Of a DNA stretch of 14,256 nt, positions 7,401 through 14,256 are shown piece after piece. The DNA comes from Minisyncoccota bacterium (GTDB taxonomy: Bacteria; Patescibacteriota; Minisyncoccia; UBA6257; 1-14-0-10-40-38). Position numbers and translations under genes: made by a program. Location of the stretch: positions 1 through 14,256 of the forward strand of contig JAGVPS010000063.1 of assembly GCA_020052135.1 (NCBI GenBank), given 5' to 3'. Positions within the stretch are counted from its first letter, which is position 1. Each line of letters starts with the position of its first letter. The notes below the pieces were generated by a model. That model saw only the letters and a program-made list of their open reading frames with translations. It did no database searches and was not told where the DNA came from.

Positions 7401-8137
7401 GGCTGTTCTTTTTTTATACTTTTCGGCATGCATTTCAATAGTTTTCGAACTACCCAAGGAGCGGTAATGCCTTCGTAGATAATACGCTGTGACAGTTTGG
7501 ATATGCCCTCATACCTGCCTGTGAATGTAATGGGCGTTTCCGCGATGCGGGCTCCGGCCGCATAGGCCAGGGCTTTAAATTCGATCAAAAAGGCGAACCC
7601 ATGAGATTTGATGCTTGAGAAATTACACGTGCGTAAAAAATCTCCCCGAAAACACATAAAGCCCGAAGTTAAATCATGAATGGGAATATGCGTAATGAAG
7701 CGAGCATATGCGTTGCCAAGATGGCTGAGGATTCTCCTCCACCATTCCCACTTCTCAAGCGACCCTCCCGGCACATAGCGGGAGCCAATAACCACATCAT
7801 GCTCCTTAAGCAATCTATGCATATGTTCGATAATGCGGGGATCGTGCGAAAGATCTGCATCCATAGTAATAATGGATCCAATCTCGCTCCGGCGCGAAAG
7901 AAGATATGCAATGGTTTCGAGATATGCAGTCGCAATTCCGGCTTTCCCCGGGCGGGACCTAAGCTCAAGCCTAGGATATTTTTTCTGGAGTTCCCGCACC
8001 GCTACTTCAGTTTTATCAGGAGAATTATCATCCACCACCATAATTCTCATGTTGGGATACCGATCGAAAATGAGCGGGATAAGTTTCTCAATATTCTGAC
8101 GCTCGTTGTAGGTAGGTGTAATAATCCAATCTTCCAT
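7397..8137 (-). CDS. Polyprenol-monophosphomannose synthase-like GT2 glycosyltransferase
   Basis: A 246-residue, apparently soluble or membrane-associated GT2 enzyme matching the dolichol/polyprenol-phosphate-mannose synthase type. It would transfer a hexose from a nucleotide sugar (GDP-mannose in the characterised family) to polyprenyl phosphate at the cytoplasmic face. Motifs: TPTYNERQNI (7-16), VVDDNSPD (34-41), the metal-binding DADLSHDP (93-100), then GSRYVPGG, DLTSGFMCFR and a GFAFLIE segment, and a late GRYEGISKLS. There are no C-terminal membrane helices, so it is the short single-domain form. It lies 19 bases after the methyltransferase gene, and its TGA stop overlaps the ATG of YfhO-1. 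The pairing suggests that the lipid-linked sugar it makes is the donor for YfhO-1, and perhaps for the GT39 and YfhO-2 proteins in the same operon. Glucose or another hexose instead of mannose cannot be excluded. Confidence 0.92.
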   Translation of the reverse strand: MEDWIITPTYNERQNIEKLIPLIFDRYPNMRIMVVDDNSPDKTEVAVRELQKKYPRLELRSRPGKAGIATAYLETIAYLLSRRSEIGSIITMDADLSHDPRIIEHMHRLLKEHDVVIGSRYVPGGSLEKWEWWRRILSHLGNAYARFITHIPIHDLTSGFMCFRGDFLRTCNFSSIKSHGFAFLIEFKALAYAAGARIAETPITFTGRYEGISKLSQRIIYEGITAPWVVRKLLKCMPKSIKKEQP

Positions 8138-8156
8138 AGGGGGAGCTTGCCTTTTT

Positions 8157-8795
8157 CTACTTCTTCATTTCAAGGAAAATAATTCCAAGAAGCGCGGGCC
8201 TAAACATGAAAACCCTGCTGTGGTCAGTAATATTTTTACCGATTTTCTGAAGCGTTCTGTGCGTGAAAAACTCCTGATCCGTCCATGGCCAAAAGCGCCG
8301 GAGAAATTTGGGCCGAGTCGCGAGATACCAAAGATAGTGATATGAGTACAAATAGGGAACACTGATGAGCACGGTTCCGCCGGGACGTGTCGCCTTATAA
8401 TGCTCACGCGCGACGTCCCCTGGGTTATCGAAATGCTCGATAAGCCCGTGGCTCCATACAAAATCAAATTCATCGGTAAAGCGAATATTCCGGCAGTCGC
8501 CTTTTTCAAAGCTGGCATTTTTGATATTCCGCTCTGCCGCGGTTTTTTTAGAAAAATTAAGCGCGGTTTCGGAAATATCAACGCCGACTAACCGCTTGAT
8601 GTCCGGCGCCACGAGCAAGGAGAGCGCCGACGTACCGCATCCGATCTCGAGCATTGCTGTTTCGGGGGTAAGATATTTTCGAATGGACCGTACAAAAAAA
8701 AGATTATAGATGCGCCGTCCTGAATGGATGAGCCATGAAAAGAAATTTTTTCGAGACCATACGGCTTCCCACTCCTGTTCGTGGTTTATATGCAT
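8157..8795 (-). CDS. Class I SAM-dependent methyltransferase
   Basis: A 212-residue Rossmann-fold methyltransferase. The SAM motif I is LEIGCGTSAL (49-58), motif II is VGVDIS (70-75), a GDCRNIRF segment gives the adenine-contact acidic region, and FDFVWSHGLIEHF is the motif IV region. A C-terminal insertion rich in Trp, Tyr and Phe (YSYHYLWYLATRPKFLRRFW) and a hydrophobic end (PALLGIIFLEMKK) may contact membrane or a lipid-linked substrate. The reading frame extends to 8864, but that overlaps the GT39 gene by about 50 bases; the ATG at 8795, 20 bases after the GT39 stop, is preferred, with no clear Shine-Dalgarno motif. In this operon a methyl group on a sugar, or a cap on a growing glycan, is likely. 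The substrate is not determinable. Confidence 0.88.
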   Translation of the reverse strand: MHINHEQEWEAVWSRKNFFSWLIHSGRRIYNLFFVRSIRKYLTPETAMLEIGCGTSALSLLVAPDIKRLVGVDISETALNFSKKTAAERNIKNASFEKGDCRNIRFTDEFDFVWSHGLIEHFDNPGDVAREHYKATRPGGTVLISVPYLYSYHYLWYLATRPKFLRRFWPWTDQEFFTHRTLQKIGKNITDHSRVFMFRPALLGIIFLEMKK

Positions 8796-8815
8796 AGATG
8801 TATTAAGACGAATGC

Positions 8816-10198
8816 TTAGTGCTTTCCGCCCTGGCGTAATCGACGATACCACCCATAATGCCATGAGGTTGAGAGCGTCGCAAGAAGAACTAGCGTAGGA
8901 AAAATAGGAGTGCGTAACCGAGGACTCCCTATGGGTGTCGAGAGGACTGTGTAGAGCGCGATACTCGCGATGAGAAATATAATTGCCCCTTTATGCGTAT
9001 ACTGTTTCACAAAAAGAAGCCTCACTGCGCTCATCGCGAGCACGGTAAGCACTATCAATAGAAATTTTCCGAACACGAGCACAAACACTACGCCCGGGGG
9101 AGCAGTGCCAATATATTCCCGCAGAGAGGAAAGAGTGGGCTTTGTAAACACTGCCCAAAAACTTCTCTCCGTGTAGAGCGGCTGATCAGACAAAATTTGC
9201 AAAATATCAACATATGCATTATTTAAAAAAAGGCTCGGCATTCCCTGCAATGAAAAAAGCGCGTATCCGACGAGATGATTCCGTATGAGCGATATACCTG
9301 CCGCTTTATATTCTTTTGCAAAGTCCTGATCGAATTTTTCGGGCAATTTTTCGATTGCGGTGCGGAACTCCGCATCACATGCATCCCCTAACCATTCGCA
9401 AAAAGGTTTTCCATTAAAATTGAAAAGGTTATACTCTTGCACGGATGAAATGGACCAGGAATGCAGGGTAATTCGATTCCGTATAAACCAGGGAGCAAGA
9501 ATAATTAAAAAACAACTGCTGGCGATGACAATTTTCTGTATGATGTGGTGCAGAGACACTTTTCCCCGCAGACCGAGAATCAGGAGCAGGGGCACAAAGA
9601 TAAAGAAATAAAAACCTACGGGACGCGTGAGCGCCGCTAACCCAAAAAGCGCTGCTGCGAGGTAGAGATAGCGCGCATCCCTCTTGTGTATAAGAAAAAA
9701 CAGGCATGCGAGATGTGCTCCGACGAAGAGCGGTACAAAGAGCGGTTCCGCAATGATCCGATTGGAGAGAAAAATCCAGTAGGGCTCAAGCGCCACTGCA
9801 AGAGAAACAATAAACGCAACGCGATGAGTAAATAACCTACGGAGAACAACATACAAAAATACAACAAGCAGTGCTCCTAGGATATTTTGCAGGAATACAA
9901 AGAATGCGAGCGGAAGATGAAAATAAAAAATAGGAATCAAAAAGAAAGAGTAGAGCGGTGTACGCAAACTATCGGGTGCTGGAGGCTCGCCCAGGTCTAT
10001 GGATATCGTGCCGTGAGCAAGAATGTTTTTCGCAACCTGTGTGTAGTAAATGCCATCTCCATAGTCAAATTTCCAGCTGTCGTATACGCCACGCTCAAGA
10101 AAAAGCCCAAATAAAATAAGTCGTGGAATGAGTGCGGCTAAGCCAATTACTAAAATGACGGTTCGATGCTCTCTTAAAAAATTCTGTATGTGCTTCAT
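8816..10198 (-). CDS. GT39/PMT-like (ArnT-type) membrane glycosyltransferase
   Basis: A 460-residue polytopic protein with about eleven hydrophobic segments and the GT-C layout of the dolichyl-phosphate-mannose mannosyltransferase/ArnT clan. The first extracytoplasmic loop has FDYGDGIYYTQVAKNIL (about 44-60) with the candidate catalytic Asp48, followed by DSLRTPLYSFFL, the usual Arg-x-Pro-x-Tyr element. Late in the protein, GSPRLRTPIFPTL resembles the family's conserved Arg-rich end. It would transfer a sugar from polyprenyl phosphate to a glycan, lipid or protein outside the membrane. The ATG at 10198 is chosen; a TTG in frame at 10207 is an alternative. It sits 36 bases after the stop of YfhO-2 and 20 bases before the methyltransferase. 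Its donor could be the product of the GT2 synthase encoded two genes downstream. Confidence 0.88.
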   Translation of the reverse strand: MKHIQNFLREHRTVILVIGLAALIPRLILFGLFLERGVYDSWKFDYGDGIYYTQVAKNILAHGTISIDLGEPPAPDSLRTPLYSFFLIPIFYFHLPLAFFVFLQNILGALLVVFLYVVLRRLFTHRVAFIVSLAVALEPYWIFLSNRIIAEPLFVPLFVGAHLACLFFLIHKRDARYLYLAAALFGLAALTRPVGFYFFIFVPLLLILGLRGKVSLHHIIQKIVIASSCFLIILAPWFIRNRITLHSWSISSVQEYNLFNFNGKPFCEWLGDACDAEFRTAIEKLPEKFDQDFAKEYKAAGISLIRNHLVGYALFSLQGMPSLFLNNAYVDILQILSDQPLYTERSFWAVFTKPTLSSLREYIGTAPPGVVFVLVFGKFLLIVLTVLAMSAVRLLFVKQYTHKGAIIFLIASIALYTVLSTPIGSPRLRTPIFPTLVLLATLSTSWHYGWYRRLRQGGKH

Positions 10199-10234
10199 AT
10201 AAGACAAAATGTTGTGCGTAGCGCGTTCCCCTCT

Positions 10235-12706
10235 CTACCACGCTGGTTTTATAAGGCTCCACCCCTCCTCAAGTATCGTTCCATATCTAAACTCAAACCG
10301 CACCTCATGTGTTCCTCGGGAGATCACGACTCCTATATAGACGCTCCCTACAGTAAAGAGTGTGGTTTCTTTGCCATCGATATACGCTTTCCAGCCCGGG
10401 AGGTTGTTTTCTGAAAAGATGAGGAGCTGTGGTTCATTTGATGTGGTTTTGAGTACTGATTCAGTATTTTTCTTTGTCTGTACAGTTATGGTTCCCTTGC
10501 CGTCAAAACCAGGGACTTTTTTATCTGTACAAATGACATCTTGTGCCTCTTGAGAGCATTCGATAAATACTCCTCGGGGGGAGGCGGGCATGGTTTTTAG
10601 AAGTTCAAACGCTTTGAGCTCGTCCTCTGCGATATGGGAGACGGGAGAGGCAAAATAGAATCGAGGACGGGCAGCGGGGTTCTCGTAGATCATGAGGGGG
10701 ATGCGGTAGTCCGTTACGGCGGTTTCGAAGATTTTCTTGAAATGCGCCGGGTCAAGCGGATATGCACTCACTATATAACGGATATTTAAAAAACTTGCGA
10801 TCGGCACGCGGGTAGAGAGCGTTCTCGCCAACTCCTCTGGAGGCGCCCCACTTCGTGATAATTTGTCCTCGGTCCACACGAGATCACTGCCTAAGAGTGC
10901 AACAAGGCGCGCCATCCGCCGAGACATAAGAGGCTCGTATATTTCTGCGCTTTCTATACGAGAAAACATATTCGTGTTTGCAAAGAGCATCGCCCGATTC
11001 AAAATAAATCCTTCTTCGAGAGTTGCTCCTTTCGCTCCAGCAGGAACATGCAATTTTTGGAATTCCGTAACTCCTTTGATAAACGTCAGTGTTCTGCCTT
11101 CGGGCTCATTAGCGAGGAATACTGCGGTTTCGGGCTCACGAAGGAACGCCTCTTGAGAAAGCGTGCGCGCATACACGGGCCATATAAGCATGAGATTCAA
11201 CACCGCAATGACCGACGCGCTTTTGACGAACGTCTGAAGGGGCATATTCCTTCTCATCGCATACCATCCGAAGAAACCCGTGAGCGCTATGAACATGACT
11301 GAAAGAAAAAACTCTGGCCGCGCGATGTCTATAAGAGCGACCGCCTCTCCAAATAGCCGCTCAATATAGTTGTAGTAATGTGAAAGCGGTAAAAGATTTT
11401 CCGACCCATATAGGTGTGTTCTAAAATAATCTTTAAGATACGAGAGTATAGCTACTCCTCGAAAGAGGATCAGAAGCTTTGCGAGTACTCCTAGAAGGAA
11501 GAGCCCGCCCGCGGAAATGAGCAATGCGCGGAAGATCGCGCGCGCTTGAGGCACCTTCGCTCCCCGCTCTATCTCCCCGACCGCGAAGCCCACGAGTACC
11601 GCAGCCGCAAACCATCCAATGAACATCCATCGAAATGAAAGGTGAAGAAGCGTGAACGGCGGAATGTGATGCAAAAGCCAGAAGAGCCATGAATTATTAA
11701 GAGCGAGGAGTACCGAGAGCCCAAATAATACCGAGAAAAATTTAATTACGTTGTTTTTTTTCAAAACAAATGCGGAAAATAAGAAGAGGAGCGGGAAAAT
11801 ACCGATGTACGAAGTGCTCGGCGACGCAGGCAAAAACCATACATCCGCATAAGGAAAAAATAATTTCATGATATCTCCCCCGCGAAGACCCTCAATAACC
11901 GCCTCTCCATGGGGAATGAACGCTCGACCAGCAGAAAGCCCGGCGTAGAGGAGCGAAGGTACAACTTGTGGTAATGCGAGGAGCACTCCTACCAATACTG
12001 CAACACTATAACCGAGAATTGGGTACCAATTTTTTTTCCGTGTATACCAGGGAGCGCCTGCACCGGACTGGAAAACGGCAAGAAAGACAGCAAAGAGGAA
12101 TGCGGCAAAGATCCCCTCAAGTAAATAATGAAAAAGCGCGGTAACTATTCCGTATGCAACTGCTATCGCAAGCCACAATAATGCTTTTCGTTTTCCTTTA
12201 TGGAAGGAGAGTGTCAAGAGAAAAAAGAGGGGAAGAAGCGGAATGGCATTTACAATTGTAATATCATCTATCCATCGCCATTCACTGAATGCAAATACGA
12301 TGCCCCCCACAATGCTTCCCCAAAATGGTATTTCGAGTGCCTTAAGAAGCCTTGCCATGAAAAACGCTCCCAACACCACATTCAAAAAAACAAGCCAGTG
12401 ATATGCAAAAAGCGCTGGTGCATATTTGACGATGAGATACAAAAGCGGCGACAAAAAACCACCCGTAGCGCTCACCGCAATGGGAAACCCCGAATAGTTA
12501 TACGGGTTCCACCAGATGGACTCCCCGCTCGTTATGGCATTTTTGTAGAAATCGAAATAGGGATACAGCCGCGTATCATGCCCCGCAAACACTTGATCCC
12601 CAAAAAGCAGGGGGAATAATACGACGAGAAAAGGAATAACAGAGAGCGAGAGCAATCCCCACCACTTTGATCCATACTTTTCAACCCATGCAAATATATC
12701 AGTCAT
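10235..12706 (-). CDS. YfhO-family membrane glycosyltransferase-like protein, paralogue 2
   Basis: An 823-residue polytopic YfhO-family protein. After a short cytoplasmic lead and a first membrane helix (about 17-35), the first loop reads VFAGHDTRLYPYFDFYKNAI (about 39-58) with Asp44, then WWNPYNYSGFP. About a dozen further hydrophobic segments follow to about residue 520, then an extracytoplasmic C-terminal part with ENNLPGWKAYIDGKE and GTHEVRFEFRY. The ATG at 12706 overlaps the upstream GT4 gene by 8 bases; an extension to 12751 would lie wholly in that gene and is rejected. The protein is paralogous to YfhO-1: the shared FYKN(A/S)IT, WNP, SGFP and NNS(W/F)LFW(L/M)LHH patterns show common descent over the whole length, but the final ~150 residues are much more alike than the rest. 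It probably uses a polyprenyl-phosphate sugar; its acceptor is unknown. Confidence 0.87.
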   Translation of the reverse strand: MTDIFAWVEKYGSKWWGLLSLSVIPFLVVLFPLLFGDQVFAGHDTRLYPYFDFYKNAITSGESIWWNPYNYSGFPIAVSATGGFLSPLLYLIVKYAPALFAYHWLVFLNVVLGAFFMARLLKALEIPFWGSIVGGIVFAFSEWRWIDDITIVNAIPLLPLFFLLTLSFHKGKRKALLWLAIAVAYGIVTALFHYLLEGIFAAFLFAVFLAVFQSGAGAPWYTRKKNWYPILGYSVAVLVGVLLALPQVVPSLLYAGLSAGRAFIPHGEAVIEGLRGGDIMKLFFPYADVWFLPASPSTSYIGIFPLLFLFSAFVLKKNNVIKFFSVLFGLSVLLALNNSWLFWLLHHIPPFTLLHLSFRWMFIGWFAAAVLVGFAVGEIERGAKVPQARAIFRALLISAGGLFLLGVLAKLLILFRGVAILSYLKDYFRTHLYGSENLLPLSHYYNYIERLFGEAVALIDIARPEFFLSVMFIALTGFFGWYAMRRNMPLQTFVKSASVIAVLNLMLIWPVYARTLSQEAFLREPETAVFLANEPEGRTLTFIKGVTEFQKLHVPAGAKGATLEEGFILNRAMLFANTNMFSRIESAEIYEPLMSRRMARLVALLGSDLVWTEDKLSRSGAPPEELARTLSTRVPIASFLNIRYIVSAYPLDPAHFKKIFETAVTDYRIPLMIYENPAARPRFYFASPVSHIAEDELKAFELLKTMPASPRGVFIECSQEAQDVICTDKKVPGFDGKGTITVQTKKNTESVLKTTSNEPQLLIFSENNLPGWKAYIDGKETTLFTVGSVYIGVVISRGTHEVRFEFRYGTILEEGWSLIKPAW
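10265..10738. repeat. Shared C-terminal YfhO tract, copy B
   Basis: Partner of the tract at 5022-5498. Bases 10265-10703 align gap-free to 5022-5460, and 10721-10738 equals 5481-5498 exactly after a 3-base length difference. The encoded segment begins IPLMIYENPAARPRF and is identical for 39 residues. Over about 146 residues I count about 27 differences by eye, mostly toward the C-terminus. Confidence 0.85.
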
Positions 12707-13832
12707 GGGACAGATGCTTTTTCTCGTATGCGCCACGCACCAGCTTTTCAAACTCTGCTATGTAGTTTTCAAATGAGAACGCAGCTATACTTTTTTCTGC
12801 AGCAGTGCCAAGCCGTTTACGGAGCGCCTCGTCTCCTAAGAGCACCTTAATCTTATCGGCGAGCGGACTGCTTTCACCCGGAGGCACAAGAAAGCCGTTT
12901 ACTCCATCCTGTATAAAAACAGGAATCTCTCCAACGTCCGTACTTACAATCGCTTTCCCGGCACGCATGGCTTCCATAAGCGCAATCCCGACATCAACGG
13001 AAAGCGCTGGTTCGACATATACATCTGCAATCGGTAAAACATCACCAATGTCTAGCCTTCCGGGGATGAGTATGCGAGCAGCAAGACCGCGGCTCTTCAC
13101 ATCAAGCTCAAGCTGTTCTTTAAGCGGACCCCAACCTACTAAAAGAAAAAAAACGTCCGGGAAAACCTTCAGTACCTCTTCTGCAGCGGCGATGAACACG
13201 GCATGCCCCTTTTCAGGGACGAGGCGGCTCACCACAAGTACAATGGGGTTTGACTGAGGAATATGCAAGCTTTGTCGGACTGCCACTCCGTCATGCATCT
13301 CCCGCCGTTCTGTGAGCGGAGGTATATGCATAACATGGAACTTTTCCTCAGGAATACCTTCTTGGGCGGCGGTGAATTTTTTCACTGATTCTGCATCCAC
13401 GATGATTGTGTGCGTGCGCCGCGCAAGAAGCCTGTCTGCGAAGATTTGCCACCGGCGTTTATGAGGATACAAATTGTGTTCGTAGCTCAGGATAATGGGA
13501 ATCCGAGCCATTACGCCTAGGGCCCGCACCATACAATTTGCGGAAAAAAGAGAGGTGACGAGTACATCGAATCTTTCTCTTCTTAAAAACTGATATGTTG
13601 TGAGCGCCGAGTACATATCAAAGAGCGAAGCGAAGTTTGCCTGTTTCCATTTCCCCGCGAAAATCTGCACCTGCGAAGCAAGAGATTCTTCGGTTTCCTT
13701 AAAAAGTGTAAGGAGGTGCGGTTCGAAGGCGTCGGTGTTAATGCGAGCGAGCTCGTGTATAAGAAGTTTTTCTGCGCCGCCAGGACTCATACGCCCAATG
13801 GCAAAAAGGATTTTAATTTTCTTCGGTGGCAT
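12699..13832 (-). CDS. Glycosyltransferase family 4 enzyme
   Basis: A 377-residue GT-B fold glycosyltransferase. The N-terminal domain has the acceptor-side loop SPGGAEKLL (16-24), then LSYEHNLYP. The donor half begins near VLVVSRLVPEKGH, with LLVGWGPLKEQLE, ILIPGRLDIGDVLPIADVYV and EIPVFIQDGVNGFLVPPG, all GT4 hallmarks. The E-x7-E region reads PALSVDVGIALMEAM: the second Glu (Glu287) is kept, but Val279 stands where the first Glu normally is. The ATG at 13832 is 4 bases after the stop of the upstream GT4 gene; an in-frame extension to 13937 lies inside that gene. GGGGGA occurs about 17 bases upstream, too far for a standard site. It is cytosolic and would add one sugar to a lipid-linked glycan. 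The sugar and linkage are unknown. Confidence 0.92.
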   Translation of the reverse strand: MPPKKIKILFAIGRMSPGGAEKLLIHELARINTDAFEPHLLTLFKETEESLASQVQIFAGKWKQANFASLFDMYSALTTYQFLRRERFDVLVTSLFSANCMVRALGVMARIPIILSYEHNLYPHKRRWQIFADRLLARRTHTIIVDAESVKKFTAAQEGIPEEKFHVMHIPPLTERREMHDGVAVRQSLHIPQSNPIVLVVSRLVPEKGHAVFIAAAEEVLKVFPDVFFLLVGWGPLKEQLELDVKSRGLAARILIPGRLDIGDVLPIADVYVEPALSVDVGIALMEAMRAGKAIVSTDVGEIPVFIQDGVNGFLVPPGESSPLADKIKVLLGDEALRKRLGTAAEKSIAAFSFENYIAEFEKLVRGAYEKKHLSHD

Positions 13833-13836
13833 TGTG

Positions 13837-14256
13837 TTATATATGCTTTCCCCCGTTCGTATACCAGGCAAGGAGCGCGTCGATTTGTGAGTTGAGGGTG
13901 AATATTTGTCCGACACGCCTATACCCCGCGTTTCCAAAACGTTTCGCCTCTTCCGGGTTTTTTAAAAGCGCGATGATCTTACACGCAAAACCTTCTATAT
14001 TATACGGATTTTCGATATAGCCGGTTACTCCGTCTTCTACCACTTCCTGAGCGCCCCCAAAGACAGTGGCGACTACGGGCTTTTGAGAAGCCATGGCTTC
14101 CAGAATAACTGTTGGAAATGGATCAAGGTAGAGCGAAGGTACTACGACCATATCGGCAACAGCATATGCCACTTTAATATCTTTGCGCGGCAGTAATCCA
14201 GTAGCACAGATATGCTCGCCGAGCGCTTCCGCCTCCGCCTCGCGCGCGCGAGAAAA
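13837..14256 (-). CDS. Glycosyltransferase family 4 enzyme (partial, N-terminus beyond window)
   Basis: Only the last 139 residues lie in the window; the frame stays open to position 14256, so the true start is outside. Visible GT4 donor-domain features are ATGLLPRKDIKVAYAVADMVV, PSLYLDPFPTVILEAMASQK (an Asp-x7-Glu version of the E-x7-E motif), FGGAQEVVEDGVTGYI and a final helix with LLKNPEEAKRFGNAG. The segment SRAREAEAEALG at the edge is Ala/Glu-rich. The gene ends 4 bases before the next GT4 gene starts and is the first visible gene of the long minus-strand operon. The GTG at 14172 is an internal Val, not the start. It is likely a cytoplasmic retaining glycosyltransferase; specificity is not readable. 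Confidence 0.9.
   Translation of the reverse strand, partial: FSRAREAEAEALGEHICATGLLPRKDIKVAYAVADMVVVPSLYLDPFPTVILEAMASQKPVVATVFGGAQEVVEDGVTGYIENPYNIEGFACKIIALLKNPEEAKRFGNAGYRRVGQIFTLNSQIDALLAWYTNGGKHI

Noticed and set aside
12200..12619. Long plus-strand frame opposite YfhO-2, and a similar one at 7676-8182 opposite the GT2 synthase and methyltransferase end.
   Set aside because: Both are antisense to well-supported family genes and have no recognisable protein features.
14232..14252. CG-alternating low-complexity stretch near the right edge, as a regulatory or recombination site.
   Set aside because: It lies inside the open GT4 reading frame and encodes the Ala/Glu/Arg-rich segment SRAREAEAEALG.

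Overview
The window is a dense block of cell-surface glycan genes, most likely from an uncultured bacterium. The gene content (split transketolase, paired YfhO-family giants, a stand-alone polyprenyl-phosphate sugar synthase, several GT-C and GT4 enzymes), the tight packing and the scarcity of Shine-Dalgarno motifs would fit Patescibacteria/CPR such as Parcubacteria. That assignment is an inference from gene content, not shown by any marker gene. TGA ends several genes at ATGA-type junctions, which argues against the lineages that read TGA as glycine. No rRNA, tRNA, CRISPR array or insertion sequence was seen, and no stretch of 300 bases lacks a gene.

Right to centre (14256 down to 3977, minus strand): eight genes run in one direction with overlaps of 4-8 bases or gaps of 4-49 bases, so they are probably one operon. 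In transcription order they are a GT4 glycosyltransferase cut by the window edge, a second GT4 enzyme, YfhO paralogue 2, a GT39/PMT-like membrane glycosyltransferase, a SAM methyltransferase, a polyprenol-phosphate-mannose-synthase-like GT2 enzyme, YfhO paralogue 1, and an unrecognised low-GC soluble protein. The GT2 enzyme would load a sugar on polyprenyl phosphate. The GT39 and YfhO proteins would use such lipid-linked sugars outside the membrane. The GT4 enzymes and methyltransferase would build or cap a glycan on the cytoplasmic side.

Centre (2737-3966, plus strand): a single MOP-superfamily flippase converges on that operon and would carry lipid-linked glycans across the membrane.

Left (2620 down to 1, minus strand): an extended SDR nucleotide-sugar epimerase/dehydratase followed by the N- and C-terminal halves of a transketolase form a second, divergently transcribed operon. 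The 116-base divergent region holds a well-spaced sigma70-like promoter whose -10 element lies inside a perfect 7-base inverted repeat, a candidate operator.

The most notable observations are a C-terminal tract of about 440-475 bp shared by the two otherwise diverged YfhO paralogues (suggesting gene conversion or domain exchange), the overlapping polyprenyl-phosphate-sugar synthase/YfhO pair that resembles the CsbB/YfhO logic of Firmicutes, and the orphan low-GC gene at the operon's end.
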